DNA from: an uncultured Campylobacter sp.
GTDB taxonomy: Bacteria; Campylobacterota; Campylobacteria; Campylobacterales; Campylobacteraceae
NCBI RefSeq assembly: GCF_905372745.1
Contig: NZ_CAJPQR010000016.1
Span: forward strand, 1 to 43,759
Length of the DNA stretch: 43,759 nt
Direction: 5' to 3'
How positions within the stretch are numbered: the first letter of the stretch is position 1; every line of letters starts with the position of its first letter. The translations under genes and the position numbers were made by a program. This document shows, one piece after another, positions 16,787-24,864 of this stretch. The notes under the pieces were generated by a model that ran no database searches, was not told the origin of the DNA, and saw only the letters and a program-made list of their open reading frames with translations.

Positions 16787-17284
16787 GCGGCGTCTTGCCC
16801 TTGCTTAGATTTTCGCTTGCGCCTACGAGCCTGCGACGTAAAATTTGCCTCATCTTGCAAAATTTAGCGAAGCGATTTAGATTTCGCGTCGCCTTTGGTT
16901 TTATTTCGCCGCGGCAATAGAACTAGCCTGCGACCGCAAGGTAATTTTCCTAGTTCTTGCAAAAAATACGGCTTTGCTACCCTAAGCGCGGTACGGCAAG
17001 CGCGCGCGGCGGAGTAAAAGCGGTTTTATACGGTGGCTTGTGCGGAGGGCGTATTTGAAAAAGCGCAAATTTTAACTCCGCAAGCAAAGGCCGTACTTGC
17101 GCCAAATTTACGTTGCTTGCATCGCGCATTGCAGCTTTTGATGAGAGGCGGCCGAAGCCCGGCTGGCAAACTTGCGTTGCGGCGTTTGATAAATTATGCT
17201 AGGCGGCAGTCTCTTGCCGCAAATTTTGTACTAAAATTTATCCGAATTTAGCGCAAAAGTAACGAATAAATTTAAAGGAGAAAA
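16787..17284. other. Intergenic stretch with a small inverted repeat
   Basis: About 500 bases. AGAACTAG (16919-16926) and CTAGTTCT (16950-16957) could fold into a weak hairpin after the Sel1 pair. A 72-codon frame at 17033-17251 has no ribosome site and an odd Arg/Leu-rich content, so I do not count it as a gene. Confidence 0.5.
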
Positions 17285-17815
17285 ATGAAAAAATTATGTT
17301 CCGCATTTGCAGCCTCGATGATAGCAGGCGCGGTAGCCTCGGCGCAAGACACCGCACCATACGAGCTAGATTTAACGACCACCACCACATCGACGGTCTA
17401 CGGAGACTACTGGGACCGCCGTATAGGCTCGCACGATACGAGATTTTTGATATTTAGGGCGCTAGAAGACGGCGTGGAGCTTTGGGGCATGGAGATAAAC
17501 AGGGGCAGATGCTCTGCGCGGTGGAACGATTTTATAGGCTTGGGATACGATGCGAAAGCGACGATCCGCGTGGGTAAAAGAGACGAAAATTTCGTGGATA
17601 TAGAGCAGAAGACGCCAAACAAAGACGATCCCGAGGATTTTGATTGGAAGTCGGTTCAAAAAATACCTCTAAAAGATGTGCGAGCACGGCTGGGTAAGGG
17701 TTTTGAGCTAAATTTTAGCGAAGAGATCAAATTTATGCTAGATGAGGGATGCGGCAAGATAATCGAGGTCAAAGTCGATACGAATCTGGGAAGCTGGGTC
17801 ACTAGATTTAAGTAA
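17285..17815 (+). CDS. Small secreted protein of unknown function
   Basis: The 176-residue product has a Sec signal (MKKLCSAFAASMIAGAVASAQ) and a mature domain of about 155 residues, rich in charged residues and predicted beta strands (RFLIFRALEDGVELWGMEINRG; KFMLDEGCGKIIEVKVDTN). Two mature cysteines (in GRCSAR and EGCGK) may form a disulfide. GGAG lies before the ATG. I do not recognise a family. It follows the Sel1 genes in the same direction but is 500 bases away, so it is probably a separate transcript. Confidence 0.7.
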   Translation: MKKLCSAFAASMIAGAVASAQDTAPYELDLTTTTTSTVYGDYWDRRIGSHDTRFLIFRALEDGVELWGMEINRGRCSARWNDFIGLGYDAKATIRVGKRDENFVDIEQKTPNKDDPEDFDWKSVQKIPLKDVRARLGKGFELNFSEEIKFMLDEGCGKIIEVKVDTNLGSWVTRFK

Positions 17816-18121
17816 ATTTAGGCGTTTTAACGCAAGCAAACGCCGCAAAACGCACGCCGCAGCCTTGCTTAAATTTGGTCGTTTGCTTAAATTTTCACGT
17901 CAAATTTCCATCGCGTCTAAACGGGCGCTAAATTTACCCGCGTCGCAAACTCTACGCGCCTAAATTCCCGCCGTTTTTACAAATTTGCCGCCTGATTTGG
18001 CTCCGCTTTTTACCCGTTTAAATTTATCAAATCAAAACCCGCGCCTTGCTCTTAAATTTAACCCTAAATAGCGCCGAATTTATCCGCAAATTTCGCGCCG
18101 GCTTTTTTGTCCAGCGTCTGC
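17816..18121. other. Intergenic stretch
   Basis: About 300 bases of non-coding DNA with several AAATTTA-type octamers and no gene seen. Confidence 0.5.
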
Positions 18122-18127
18122 TATAAT
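18122..18127 (+). promoter_or_regulatory. -10 box that fixes the start of the 18149 gene
   Basis: TATAAT lies 27 bases before the ATG at 18149. An upstream in-frame start at 18107 would be before this promoter and so would not be transcribed from it. Confidence 0.6.
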
Positions 18128-18148
18128 AGCGGTTTAAAAGGAGAAATG

Positions 18149-19102
18149 ATGAGCGTAGAATTTAGCGTCAAAAATAAAAAGCGGCCGCTATTTTTGGGAT
18201 ATTTTAGCGTAATGAGCGTAGGCAAGGCTACGGAGCTGATACCTGATTTGGCGGTGTTTGGCATAGACGAGAATGCCAAAAATTTTGATAAAGAGGTGTT
18301 TTTAAGCTCGCTTTTAGACGAATGCGAGGGCATAGTTTTAGGCATTTGGGGCAAGAGCGGGCGGGGATTTGAGCTTAGCTACGACACTGAGGAGGAAAGC
18401 TACAAAGTACGCGTAAATACGCCCGCGATGGTATTTGACTGGGTTTTAGCTATCTCGTATCTACAAATTTTATCACAAAGGCTAGGAAGCGACATCAGGG
18501 GCGAGGACGGAAAAATCTATACGCGAGAAACGATAGAAAAAATTGACTACGAGCGCGATATAAACTCGGGTTTGCGGGCGATAAAAGGACATTTGGAGGA
18601 CGGCGCGACCGTAAATCACTGCTACGGCGTCGTTAGGCCTTTTGCCCTAAATCGCGCGATCATAGATGAAATTTTAGCCGCGCAAAGCCCCGCAAAGGAG
18701 TTTAGCCAGTGCCTAACCGCGGTACAATACCTTGACGCTTACGGCGCAAACCAGCGCTTTTACCGCGCAAATGGCGAAGGCGAGATCGTCGGCTCGTACG
18801 CGCTTACGCAGGGTGTGCCGACTATTTTGCCTTACGAGCCTTTTGTGGAGTGGCAAAATTTGGACTTTGTTAAGCCAAAAGACGTCGCGCACTGGGAAAT
18901 TACGCTAGTAGGCGGCGAAGGATGCGACGGCGGCAACGAAAGCGATGATGACGGCGAGGCCTCCCGCTACCGCGTGCTAGCCGAGCTAGACTACGCAGAG
19001 TTTATCTCGCGTCTGCCGCGCGAGAGCTACCGCTTTATCGATGCTAGCTATATTTTGGTAGAGGGGCTGGGTTACGAGCGGTTAAGGGCGCTGGCGAAGT
19101 AA
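18149..19102 (+). CDS. Uncharacterised cytoplasmic protein (possibly DUF4299-like)
   Basis: This 317-residue protein has no signal and no membrane span. It starts MSVEFSVKNKKRPLFLGY. The ATG at 18149 is chosen because AAGGAG ends five bases before it. Recognisable stretches are AMVFDWVLAISYLQILSQRL and SFRFIDASYIL-like text near the end (ESYRFIDASYILVEGLGYE). The start and length recall DUF4299, a family of unknown function, but this is recollection and not a search. A Gly/Asp/Glu-rich insert (GGEGCDGGNESDDDGE) sits near residue 255. It stands alone with its own promoter. Confidence 0.72.
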   Translation: MSVEFSVKNKKRPLFLGYFSVMSVGKATELIPDLAVFGIDENAKNFDKEVFLSSLLDECEGIVLGIWGKSGRGFELSYDTEEESYKVRVNTPAMVFDWVLAISYLQILSQRLGSDIRGEDGKIYTRETIEKIDYERDINSGLRAIKGHLEDGATVNHCYGVVRPFALNRAIIDEILAAQSPAKEFSQCLTAVQYLDAYGANQRFYRANGEGEIVGSYALTQGVPTILPYEPFVEWQNLDFVKPKDVAHWEITLVGGEGCDGGNESDDDGEASRYRVLAELDYAEFISRLPRESYRFIDASYILVEGLGYERLRALAK

Positions 19103-19628
19103 ATTTTAAAACTCGGCTTGCGAACTGGGGGCTGGCGCCGCAAATTTAGTCATTGATTTATGCTTTATTTGCCGTAATTTACCTCGCAAATAAGACCGAG
19201 CCGTTAGCTAAATTTACTAGTCGCGCGACTTTGCCATTAGGCTGCGCCGCGTTTATTTTGATTACCGCTTTGCGCCTTAGAAACGATGAATTTTCATCGC
19301 CTTAAAGCGTCGATAAAATTATGTCGCGTTAAAATGGACGCCTTTAAATTTACACTTCAAAACCAGCGACAGCGCGATTTTATGTTTTAAATTTACGGCA
19401 AATTTTATCGTTTCGCGGCTTTTGCGTTTAAAATCGACATTTTAAATTTGCGGTTTTATCGGCGCAAAGGGCGCGGTTAAATTTATCGGCGTTTAAAAGG
19501 CGCGGCGTAGTCGCTTAAATTTATTGACGCCTTAACCCAAAAACGAGTCGTATTTTGCGCCAAGCTTATCTTTTAAACGGCGCGCGGGAGGAAAAGATAA
19601 AAAAGCGATTTAGGCTAGGGTGCCTGCG
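19103..19628. other. Intergenic stretch
   Basis: About 525 bases between convergent genes. It has several AAATTTA-type octamers and no reading frame with a ribosome site. I see no gene. Confidence 0.5.
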
Positions 19629-20360
19629 TTATTTCATCTTCGGACGAAACGAACGCTTTGCGTCAAAGCCTTTGCTAGCGATTTTTATCTCGTTTGGCAC
19701 CATGCCTACGGGAGCCTCAGCGTCTTTTTTCGCGGATAAAAACTCAACTAAACTCTGCCAGACGAAATCGGCGTCCAGATAAAGCCCCATCGCGCTAAGC
19801 TGCGGATTTATCGCTACGAAGTCGGTAGTTTGCGTCCTTTTAAAAAACACTGTGGGTGCGCTTAAATTTTCCTTCTCGCTAGCCCTATCGGCGCTGCTAA
19901 TAGCCGCCGGGTCGTTTGCCCTAAGCGCGGCGAAGCGCAAAATATCGCTCTCAAACCGCGAGGCGATATAAGCGCAAAATCCGTCTTTAAACGTCAAAAT
20001 ATCGCCGTTAAAATACATCTCCTCTCGCTCGTTTTCTGCAAGGTCGAAATCGGTGTAAATTTTGCCCTCGGCGGCGAAAATATGAACCAAGTTTTTGCCG
20101 ATAAAAATCACGGAGTGAAGCAGGCGCGGCATATCCTTGCACGCATAAAAATCAGTAACAAGCTTGCCGTCCTTGCCTCCGCGTACTTTGTAGCGCAAAC
20201 CGGCGTTTTCTAAAAACGGCTTATCGGCCCGGCTAAGGCTCCATAGCTCATCTGCGCCGACTGGAGTCGAGTTTCTACGGTCATAGACTAGCGTCTCGTC
20301 AAGGCCGTATTTTGATACCATAAAGTCGTAGTTGTCTTTAAATTTCGAGATTATTTTCAC
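19629..20360 (-). CDS. Uncharacterised cytoplasmic protein downstream of sppA
   Basis: A 243-residue protein starting MKIISKFKDNYDFMVSKYG from a GTG, with AAGG upstream. Similar starts (KIISKYKDYYD...) are, as I recall, widespread in proteins of unknown function in gut and oral bacteria. It contains a run FYACKDMPRLLHSVIFIGKNL and no membrane segment or signal. It begins 16 bases after the sppA stop, so it is probably cotranscribed. No function can be assigned. Confidence 0.75.
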   Translation of the reverse strand: MKIISKFKDNYDFMVSKYGLDETLVYDRRNSTPVGADELWSLSRADKPFLENAGLRYKVRGGKDGKLVTDFYACKDMPRLLHSVIFIGKNLVHIFAAEGKIYTDFDLAENEREEMYFNGDILTFKDGFCAYIASRFESDILRFAALRANDPAAISSADRASEKENLSAPTVFFKRTQTTDFVAINPQLSAMGLYLDADFVWQSLVEFLSAKKDAEAPVGMVPNEIKIASKGFDAKRSFRPKMK

Positions 20361-20376
20361 GGCACGCCTTTAAATT

Positions 20377-21246
20377 TTACCTTGCCTTAGCCTCAAAAAA
20401 CGCCGAGATTAGCGAGTTTGTGCCTTGATTTATAAATTTTTGCATCGCTTTTTCGTAGACGGACGGCTTTGCCCAGACGGGCTCGGCCACACCGCTTAGC
20501 TTTTCTAGCTCGGCGCGCGCTGAATAATAATCGCTCACCTCGTCGATGAGTCCGAGCTTTGCGGCGTCTCTAGCGAGAAATACCCGCGCGTTCGCCCACT
20601 CTTTGCTTTTGTTCGCGTCTAGATTTCTATCCGCCGCCACGTCGCTTACGAACATCTCGTAGCTGGCGTTTACGAGCTCTTGCAGTTGCTCGCGCTCGAT
20701 CTTGCTCCACGGGCGCAGAAACGTCCCCGCCTCTTTATACTCGCCCGCTTTTACGATTTGCTGCGAGACGCCGATTTTAGCCGCTAGCTCGCTAGCATCC
20801 GCGCCTTGCATTATCACGCCGATCGATCCGATAAACGCGCCAGGATTTGCCAAAATTTTGTTTGCGCCCGCACCCGCGTAGTAGCTACCGCTAGTCATCG
20901 ACCCGCCCGCATACGCAACCACTGGCTTTGCGGCGCGTAGATTTTTGATCGCCGTGTGCAGCTCGACGCTAGGCGCCAGCGCGCCGCCCGGGCTGTCGAT
21001 ATAAAGCAGCACACCCTTGATGTCGCCGTCCTTGCGCGCGGCCTCGATCTTTTCTAGCGCTTCGCCTGCGTCCATTATCGCGCCCGATAGATTTATCTGG
21101 GTTAGGTTGGGCGGATTTACGTTTTCGCCCTTGCCGCTAAAAAATATCAAAAAGACGATGAGTAAAAAGAGCATCGCCTTAAAATAGGTGTTTATAAACC
21201 TAAAAATCGCCGCGATCGGCGTGAAAATAAACCTTAAAAATCCCAT
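20377..21246 (-). CDS. sppA: Signal peptide peptidase, S49 family
   Basis: The 289-residue membrane-anchored serine protease cleaves leftover signal peptides in or at the inner membrane. One N-terminal membrane span lies at residues 20-38 (TYFKAMLFLLIVFLIFFSG). The Ser-Lys dyad is visible: S119 in SMTSGSYYAG and K171 in AGEYKEAGT, spaced 52 residues as in Bacillus SppA. The oxyanion region is YIDSPGGALAPS. It is the short single-domain form. In C. jejuni the homologue lies next to the aminofutalosine deaminase gene; here a leucine-rich gene has come between them. Confidence 0.94.
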   Translation of the reverse strand: MGFLRFIFTPIAAIFRFINTYFKAMLFLLIVFLIFFSGKGENVNPPNLTQINLSGAIMDAGEALEKIEAARKDGDIKGVLLYIDSPGGALAPSVELHTAIKNLRAAKPVVAYAGGSMTSGSYYAGAGANKILANPGAFIGSIGVIMQGADASELAAKIGVSQQIVKAGEYKEAGTFLRPWSKIEREQLQELVNASYEMFVSDVAADRNLDANKSKEWANARVFLARDAAKLGLIDEVSDYYSARAELEKLSGVAEPVWAKPSVYEKAMQKFINQGTNSLISAFFEAKAR

Positions 21247-21480
21247 TTTTTTCCTTTAATTCATTTAAAATCGGGGCGCATTTTACCATTTAAATTTATA
21301 AATTTAGCTAGCGCGCGTTTTACGGTAAATTTTTTGTCGGTTTTAGATTGGCATTTGGGCGGTGATTTAGGGGCGCGAATTTGCAGATTAAAAGCAAGGA
21401 ATTTTCGTGCCGAATTTGAAAAAGGCGGTTAAATTCGGCGCTTTGGTTTTTGCGGACTTAGTTTTCAAAGCAAGCGAAGA

Positions 21481-22980
21481 TCAAAACTCTGCGTTTGTTT
21501 CCCAGATTTTTTCTCGGTCTTTTTCGCTTACCGCGGCTAGTTCGCAAAGCTTGCAAAACGCCTCCCATATCTCCTCGCGCTCCATGGTGTCGATGCCCCG
21601 CCCCGCGCCTACTGCATTAAAAACGGAGATAAAATCTTTTAAAACTTTATCCCGCGCCGCCGCGCTACCTGCGCTAGCTGTATCAAATTTACCCGCCCTC
21701 GCCGCCTTTTTGCTAGTTTGTGCTTTTGCGTTTTTGCTCGCCGTCTCCAGCTCTTTGCTAACAGGCTCTGCTTTAATCGCGCTTAGCGTTTTGTGCGCGT
21801 CTGCGTAGGCTTTCATCGCCTTTTTGGACGCCGCCGCGCTTACGCCCTCTCTGCCGTCCCAGCCGCGTAACGGATTGTTTAAATTCGCCTCCAGCCACTG
21901 ATCGCTTCGAGGCTGTTTGATTTCAATGTCCTCTATGTCTTTAAACTCCCTTTTTGCCGCCTCGCAGACCGTTTTTGGAACCGACCGTAGCCAAAGACGC
22001 CTTAAATGCGGCAGCCGTTCCCTCGCCGGAAAACTCTCAAATCCGTAAACTTCTCTAAGCCGCATAGCTTGGAGTCGTTTGAGATTAGCAAGCGCGTCGA
22101 TATTTTTTAGCGTACCGCCCTGCGCATTTATGAAAATTTCGCGTAAATTCGGAAAACTCGCCGCAACATCCGCTAGATCGACGCACTCGCCGCGCTGCGA
22201 AAATATCCGTAGTTCGCGCAACTCTTCAAGCCCGCTAACGCAAAATCCGCCGCCCTTTAGCTCTAGCTGGATGCCTAAAAGCTCGCCGTCAAAGGGGCAG
22301 CGCACGCTTTTTAGCCGCGAGGCGTCGCCCTTTAGCGTGAGCCTATACAGCGAGTCGTTTAGCAAAACATCCTGTATGCCGCTAGTATCTAGGGTTAGTT
22401 CTTGTACGTACGTGCGCGAGATATCTAGGCTTTTTGCGGCGCAGCTTAGCTCTATATTGGTTATCATCGGCGTTGATTCTAAAAAATCTTTTAAATTTTC
22501 ATCCCAAATTTCGCTTTTTATCTCGTAGCAAAACGGATTTTGCCGTGCAAACTCGGCGTAAAATTTGCGGTCTTGCAGTTGCCTTATTTCAAGTTTTTGC
22601 TTGCTCGCGGACTTAAATTTATCCCTGATATCCTTTGGCAGCTCGTTCCACGCAAGCTGCATGCAAATTTGCTCCGTATTTTGCAGGCTTGCTTGTCTGG
22701 GCGACTTGCAAATGGGCGCGGCATTGCCGATAAAAACGGGCTCGGCGTCTAAAATTTCATCCGCGCTTAGATAAAATTCCTCGCGCTCCCAAAAGTGATG
22801 ACCAAAGTAAAACGGCTTTAGCTTTGCCGCTTCTTTTAGGCTGGGCGGCTCCTTCGTAAATAGGTCTAAAACGACCGCGAAACGCCCCGTCTCATCGCCG
22901 TCGCTAAGGATTTGCGCGACGAAATAAACGCCCTTTCTTTTTAATCTTACGGCAAAGATGTCGCCGATTTTAGTTTCCAT
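21481..22980 (-). CDS. Leucine-rich-repeat-like protein with an N-terminal Imm26-like domain and Lys/Ala-rich tail
   Basis: The 499-residue cytoplasmic protein has three parts. Residues 1-75 (METKIGDIFAVRLKRKGVYF; VVLDLFT) resemble the Imm26-type immunity fold, which is found with contact or polymorphic toxins; this is a weak recollection. Residues about 165-345 hold irregular leucine-rich units (SCAAKSLDISRTYVQELTLD; LEELRELRIF; ANLKRLQAMRLREVYGFESF). Residues about 380-435 are Ala/Lys-rich, and a short helical end domain follows (DFISVFNAVGAG; EIWEAFCKLCELAAVSEKDR). AAGGAG lies before the ATG. No toxin gene is seen beside it. The gene interrupts the sppA-mqnF neighbourhood known from C. jejuni. 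Function unknown. Confidence 0.72.
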   Translation of the reverse strand: METKIGDIFAVRLKRKGVYFVAQILSDGDETGRFAVVLDLFTKEPPSLKEAAKLKPFYFGHHFWEREEFYLSADEILDAEPVFIGNAAPICKSPRQASLQNTEQICMQLAWNELPKDIRDKFKSASKQKLEIRQLQDRKFYAEFARQNPFCYEIKSEIWDENLKDFLESTPMITNIELSCAAKSLDISRTYVQELTLDTSGIQDVLLNDSLYRLTLKGDASRLKSVRCPFDGELLGIQLELKGGGFCVSGLEELRELRIFSQRGECVDLADVAASFPNLREIFINAQGGTLKNIDALANLKRLQAMRLREVYGFESFPARERLPHLRRLWLRSVPKTVCEAAKREFKDIEDIEIKQPRSDQWLEANLNNPLRGWDGREGVSAAASKKAMKAYADAHKTLSAIKAEPVSKELETASKNAKAQTSKKAARAGKFDTASAGSAAARDKVLKDFISVFNAVGAGRGIDTMEREEIWEAFCKLCELAAVSEKDREKIWETNAEF

Positions 22981-23041
22981 TTTTCTCCTTTAAATTTGCC
23001 TTGCGGCGTGCCTTTAGCGCGGCGGCTAGTTTAAATCGCCG

Positions 23042-24271
23042 CTAAATTTGCTTTAAATCTACTTCCGCGCCGCCGACGAATAGCCGCTCGCAGCCCCCCG
23101 CGTGCAAAATGAGCATGAGCGGTAGCTGCGTCGCGTCGGCGTCTGCAAAACCGTCGTAGAGCGCGAGGTCGGCCAGCTTGCCCTCTTTTATCTCGCCTGC
23201 GTCTAAATTTAGCGCCTTTGCCGCGTTTTTTGTCGATGCTAGAAGTAAAATTTTAGCAAGATCTAGCGGATCAAAATCGGCGTGAATGAGTAAATTCGCC
23301 CGTAGCTCGTCAAGAAAATTTAGGCTGATATTTGAGCTAAGCCCGTCCGTGCCGATGTTTATGTTTGCTCCCACGTCCAGAGCGGCGCGCAAATTTAGCG
23401 TGCGTTTGCTAAGCAGCCTGTTTGAAACCGCACAGTGCGTGAGGCTGTGAAGCTCGCGGTCAAAGCCCGAAAAATCATCCGACCAAACGCAGTGCGTAAA
23501 GAGCGTGCGAACGCCTGCAAACATCGCTACAAACGAGCTTGGCGTATAAAGCGGACGCGCGGCGGGGTTAAATTTACCCAGCCACTCTTTAAAGCCGCCC
23601 GAGCCGCCTTCTAGCCAGCTTTTTTCATGCTCGCTCTCCATAAAATGAGTCGAGACGACTAGCTCTCGCTCGCGGGCTAAATTTAGCGCCGCAGCGGCTA
23701 AATCAGGGTGCGTAGAGTAGGGCGAATGCACCGAAACCGCAGGCGTAAAAAGCGGACTTTTGCGCTCTAGCGACGCTTCAAATCGGGCGGTGAAATTTGC
23801 CAAATTTTGCTCTAACGCAGCTTCATTCGTACCTAAAATTTCGTTAAAAAACACGACCCTGCCGCCACAGTTCGCGCAGGCGTCTAAATCCCCGCCAAAG
23901 CTAGAAACCGCTCCGAAGCTCGCCACGCCGCTACGCTGCATGGTTTTTATCGCAGAGGCGATGAGGTTATCGTTTGCCGCCTGCGAGAGCGCGCCGCGAG
24001 AGGCGATAACGGAGCTTAGCCACTCTAAAAAGTCGCCGTAAACAAGGCTGGTTTTGTTCGCGCTAAACTCCAGATGCACGTGCGGGTTGATGAAAGCAGG
24101 TGCCAAAACGGCGTCAGGATACTCGAAAAACTGCGCGTTAGGGTATTTTTTTCGCAGTTCCTCGGCCTCGCCAACGGCCTTGATACGCTCATCAAAGGCG
24201 ACCGCCGCGTCCTCTAAAACGGTAAAATTTTTGTCGCACGGCATTATAAATTTCGGTTTAACGATGATCAT
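23042..24271 (-). CDS. mqnF: Aminofutalosine deaminase (futalosine menaquinone pathway)
   Basis: The 409-residue amidohydrolase-superfamily protein is the homologue of C. jejuni Cj0067, which deaminates 6-amino-6-deoxyfutalosine in the alternative menaquinone route. Metal-site motifs are NPHVHLEF (H64, H66), STHFMESEHE, LFTHCVW and IGTDGLSSN (the catalytic Asp). The amidohydrolase cap is at both ends. The identification rests on synteny with aroQ and sppA as well as motifs; a generic S-adenosylhomocysteine/chlorohydrolase-type deaminase is the alternative. It is divergent from aroQ. AGGAG precedes the ATG. Confidence 0.85.
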   Translation of the reverse strand: MIIVKPKFIMPCDKNFTVLEDAAVAFDERIKAVGEAEELRKKYPNAQFFEYPDAVLAPAFINPHVHLEFSANKTSLVYGDFLEWLSSVIASRGALSQAANDNLIASAIKTMQRSGVASFGAVSSFGGDLDACANCGGRVVFFNEILGTNEAALEQNLANFTARFEASLERKSPLFTPAVSVHSPYSTHPDLAAAALNLARERELVVSTHFMESEHEKSWLEGGSGGFKEWLGKFNPAARPLYTPSSFVAMFAGVRTLFTHCVWSDDFSGFDRELHSLTHCAVSNRLLSKRTLNLRAALDVGANINIGTDGLSSNISLNFLDELRANLLIHADFDPLDLAKILLLASTKNAAKALNLDAGEIKEGKLADLALYDGFADADATQLPLMLILHAGGCERLFVGGAEVDLKQI

Positions 24272-24322
24272 TTTTAAGCTCCTATTTTTCGTGATTGTAG
24301 CGAAAATTTAGCTTAAAAAATG

Positions 24323-24328
24323 TATAAT
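24323..24328 (+). promoter_or_regulatory. -10 box upstream of aroQ
   Basis: TATAAT 35 bases before the aroQ ATG; AAAAGG follows at about 24350. Confidence 0.6.
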
Positions 24329-24362
24329 CAAGGCTAAATTTAAATCTTTTAAAAGGCTAAAA

Positions 24363-24851
24363 ATGGAAACAAAATCTAAACTAATGGTCATCCAAGGCCC
24401 GAATATCAACATGCTAGGCACGCGCGAGACCGATGTCTACGGCTCGATGAAGATGGAGGATATTCACGGGCAGATGAAGCTTTTTGCCGAGCAAAACGAT
24501 ATAGAGATCGAGTTTTTTCAGAGCAATTTCGAGGGCGAGCTGGTGGATAAGATCCAAGAGTGCTTCGGCGAATTTGACGGCATCATCATAAACCCAGCCG
24601 CCTACACGCACACATCTATCGCGATCCGCGACGCTATCGCAGCCGTCGGACTTCCTGTCATCGAGGTGCATATCAGCAACATCCACCGCCGCGAAGAATT
24701 CCGCCAAAAAAGCCTCATAGCGCCGGTAACCGCGGGACAGATCGTGGGCTTTGGGCCTGTGGGCTACCACCTGGCCATGATTGCGATGCTGCAAATTTTC
24801 GAGCAGATAAAAGCCATGAAAGCCGCGAGAGCGGGCGAAAAAGCGGAGTAA
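24363..24851 (+). CDS. aroQ: 3-dehydroquinate dehydratase, type II
   Basis: The 162-residue type II dehydroquinase makes 3-dehydroshikimate, third step of the shikimate pathway, as a cytoplasmic dodecamer. The motif set is complete: GPNINMLGTRETDVYGS (Asn, Arg and catalytic Tyr), NPAAYTHTSIAIRDA and EVHISNIHRREEFR (catalytic His and substrate-binding Ser/Arg). The C-terminus is slightly extended. An M24 peptidase gene follows after 13 bases in the same direction, and folK after that. Confidence 0.96.
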   Translation: METKSKLMVIQGPNINMLGTRETDVYGSMKMEDIHGQMKLFAEQNDIEIEFFQSNFEGELVDKIQECFGEFDGIIINPAAYTHTSIAIRDAIAAVGLPVIEVHISNIHRREEFRQKSLIAPVTAGQIVGFGPVGYHLAMIAMLQIFEQIKAMKAARAGEKAE

Positions 24852-24864
24852 AACGAGGCAAAAT

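Noticed and set aside
16919..16957. AGAACTAG/CTAGTTCT as a terminator
   Set aside because: The loop is 23 bases and no T-run follows, so it is too weak to call.
17033..17251. 72-codon frame between the Sel1 pair and the secreted protein
   Set aside because: No ribosome site, and its composition looks like translated non-coding DNA.
18107..18148. Upstream start for the 317-aa protein
   Set aside because: The TATAAT box and the ribosome site lie inside this extension, so ATG 18149 is the real start.
21407..21808. 133-codon plus-strand frame
   Set aside because: Lies mostly antisense to the leucine-rich gene and its Ala/Ser/Leu-rich text mirrors the Lys/Ala-rich tail.
24414..24794. 126-codon minus-strand frame within aroQ
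   Set aside because: Entirely inside a clear aroQ gene; a shadow of its codon pattern.
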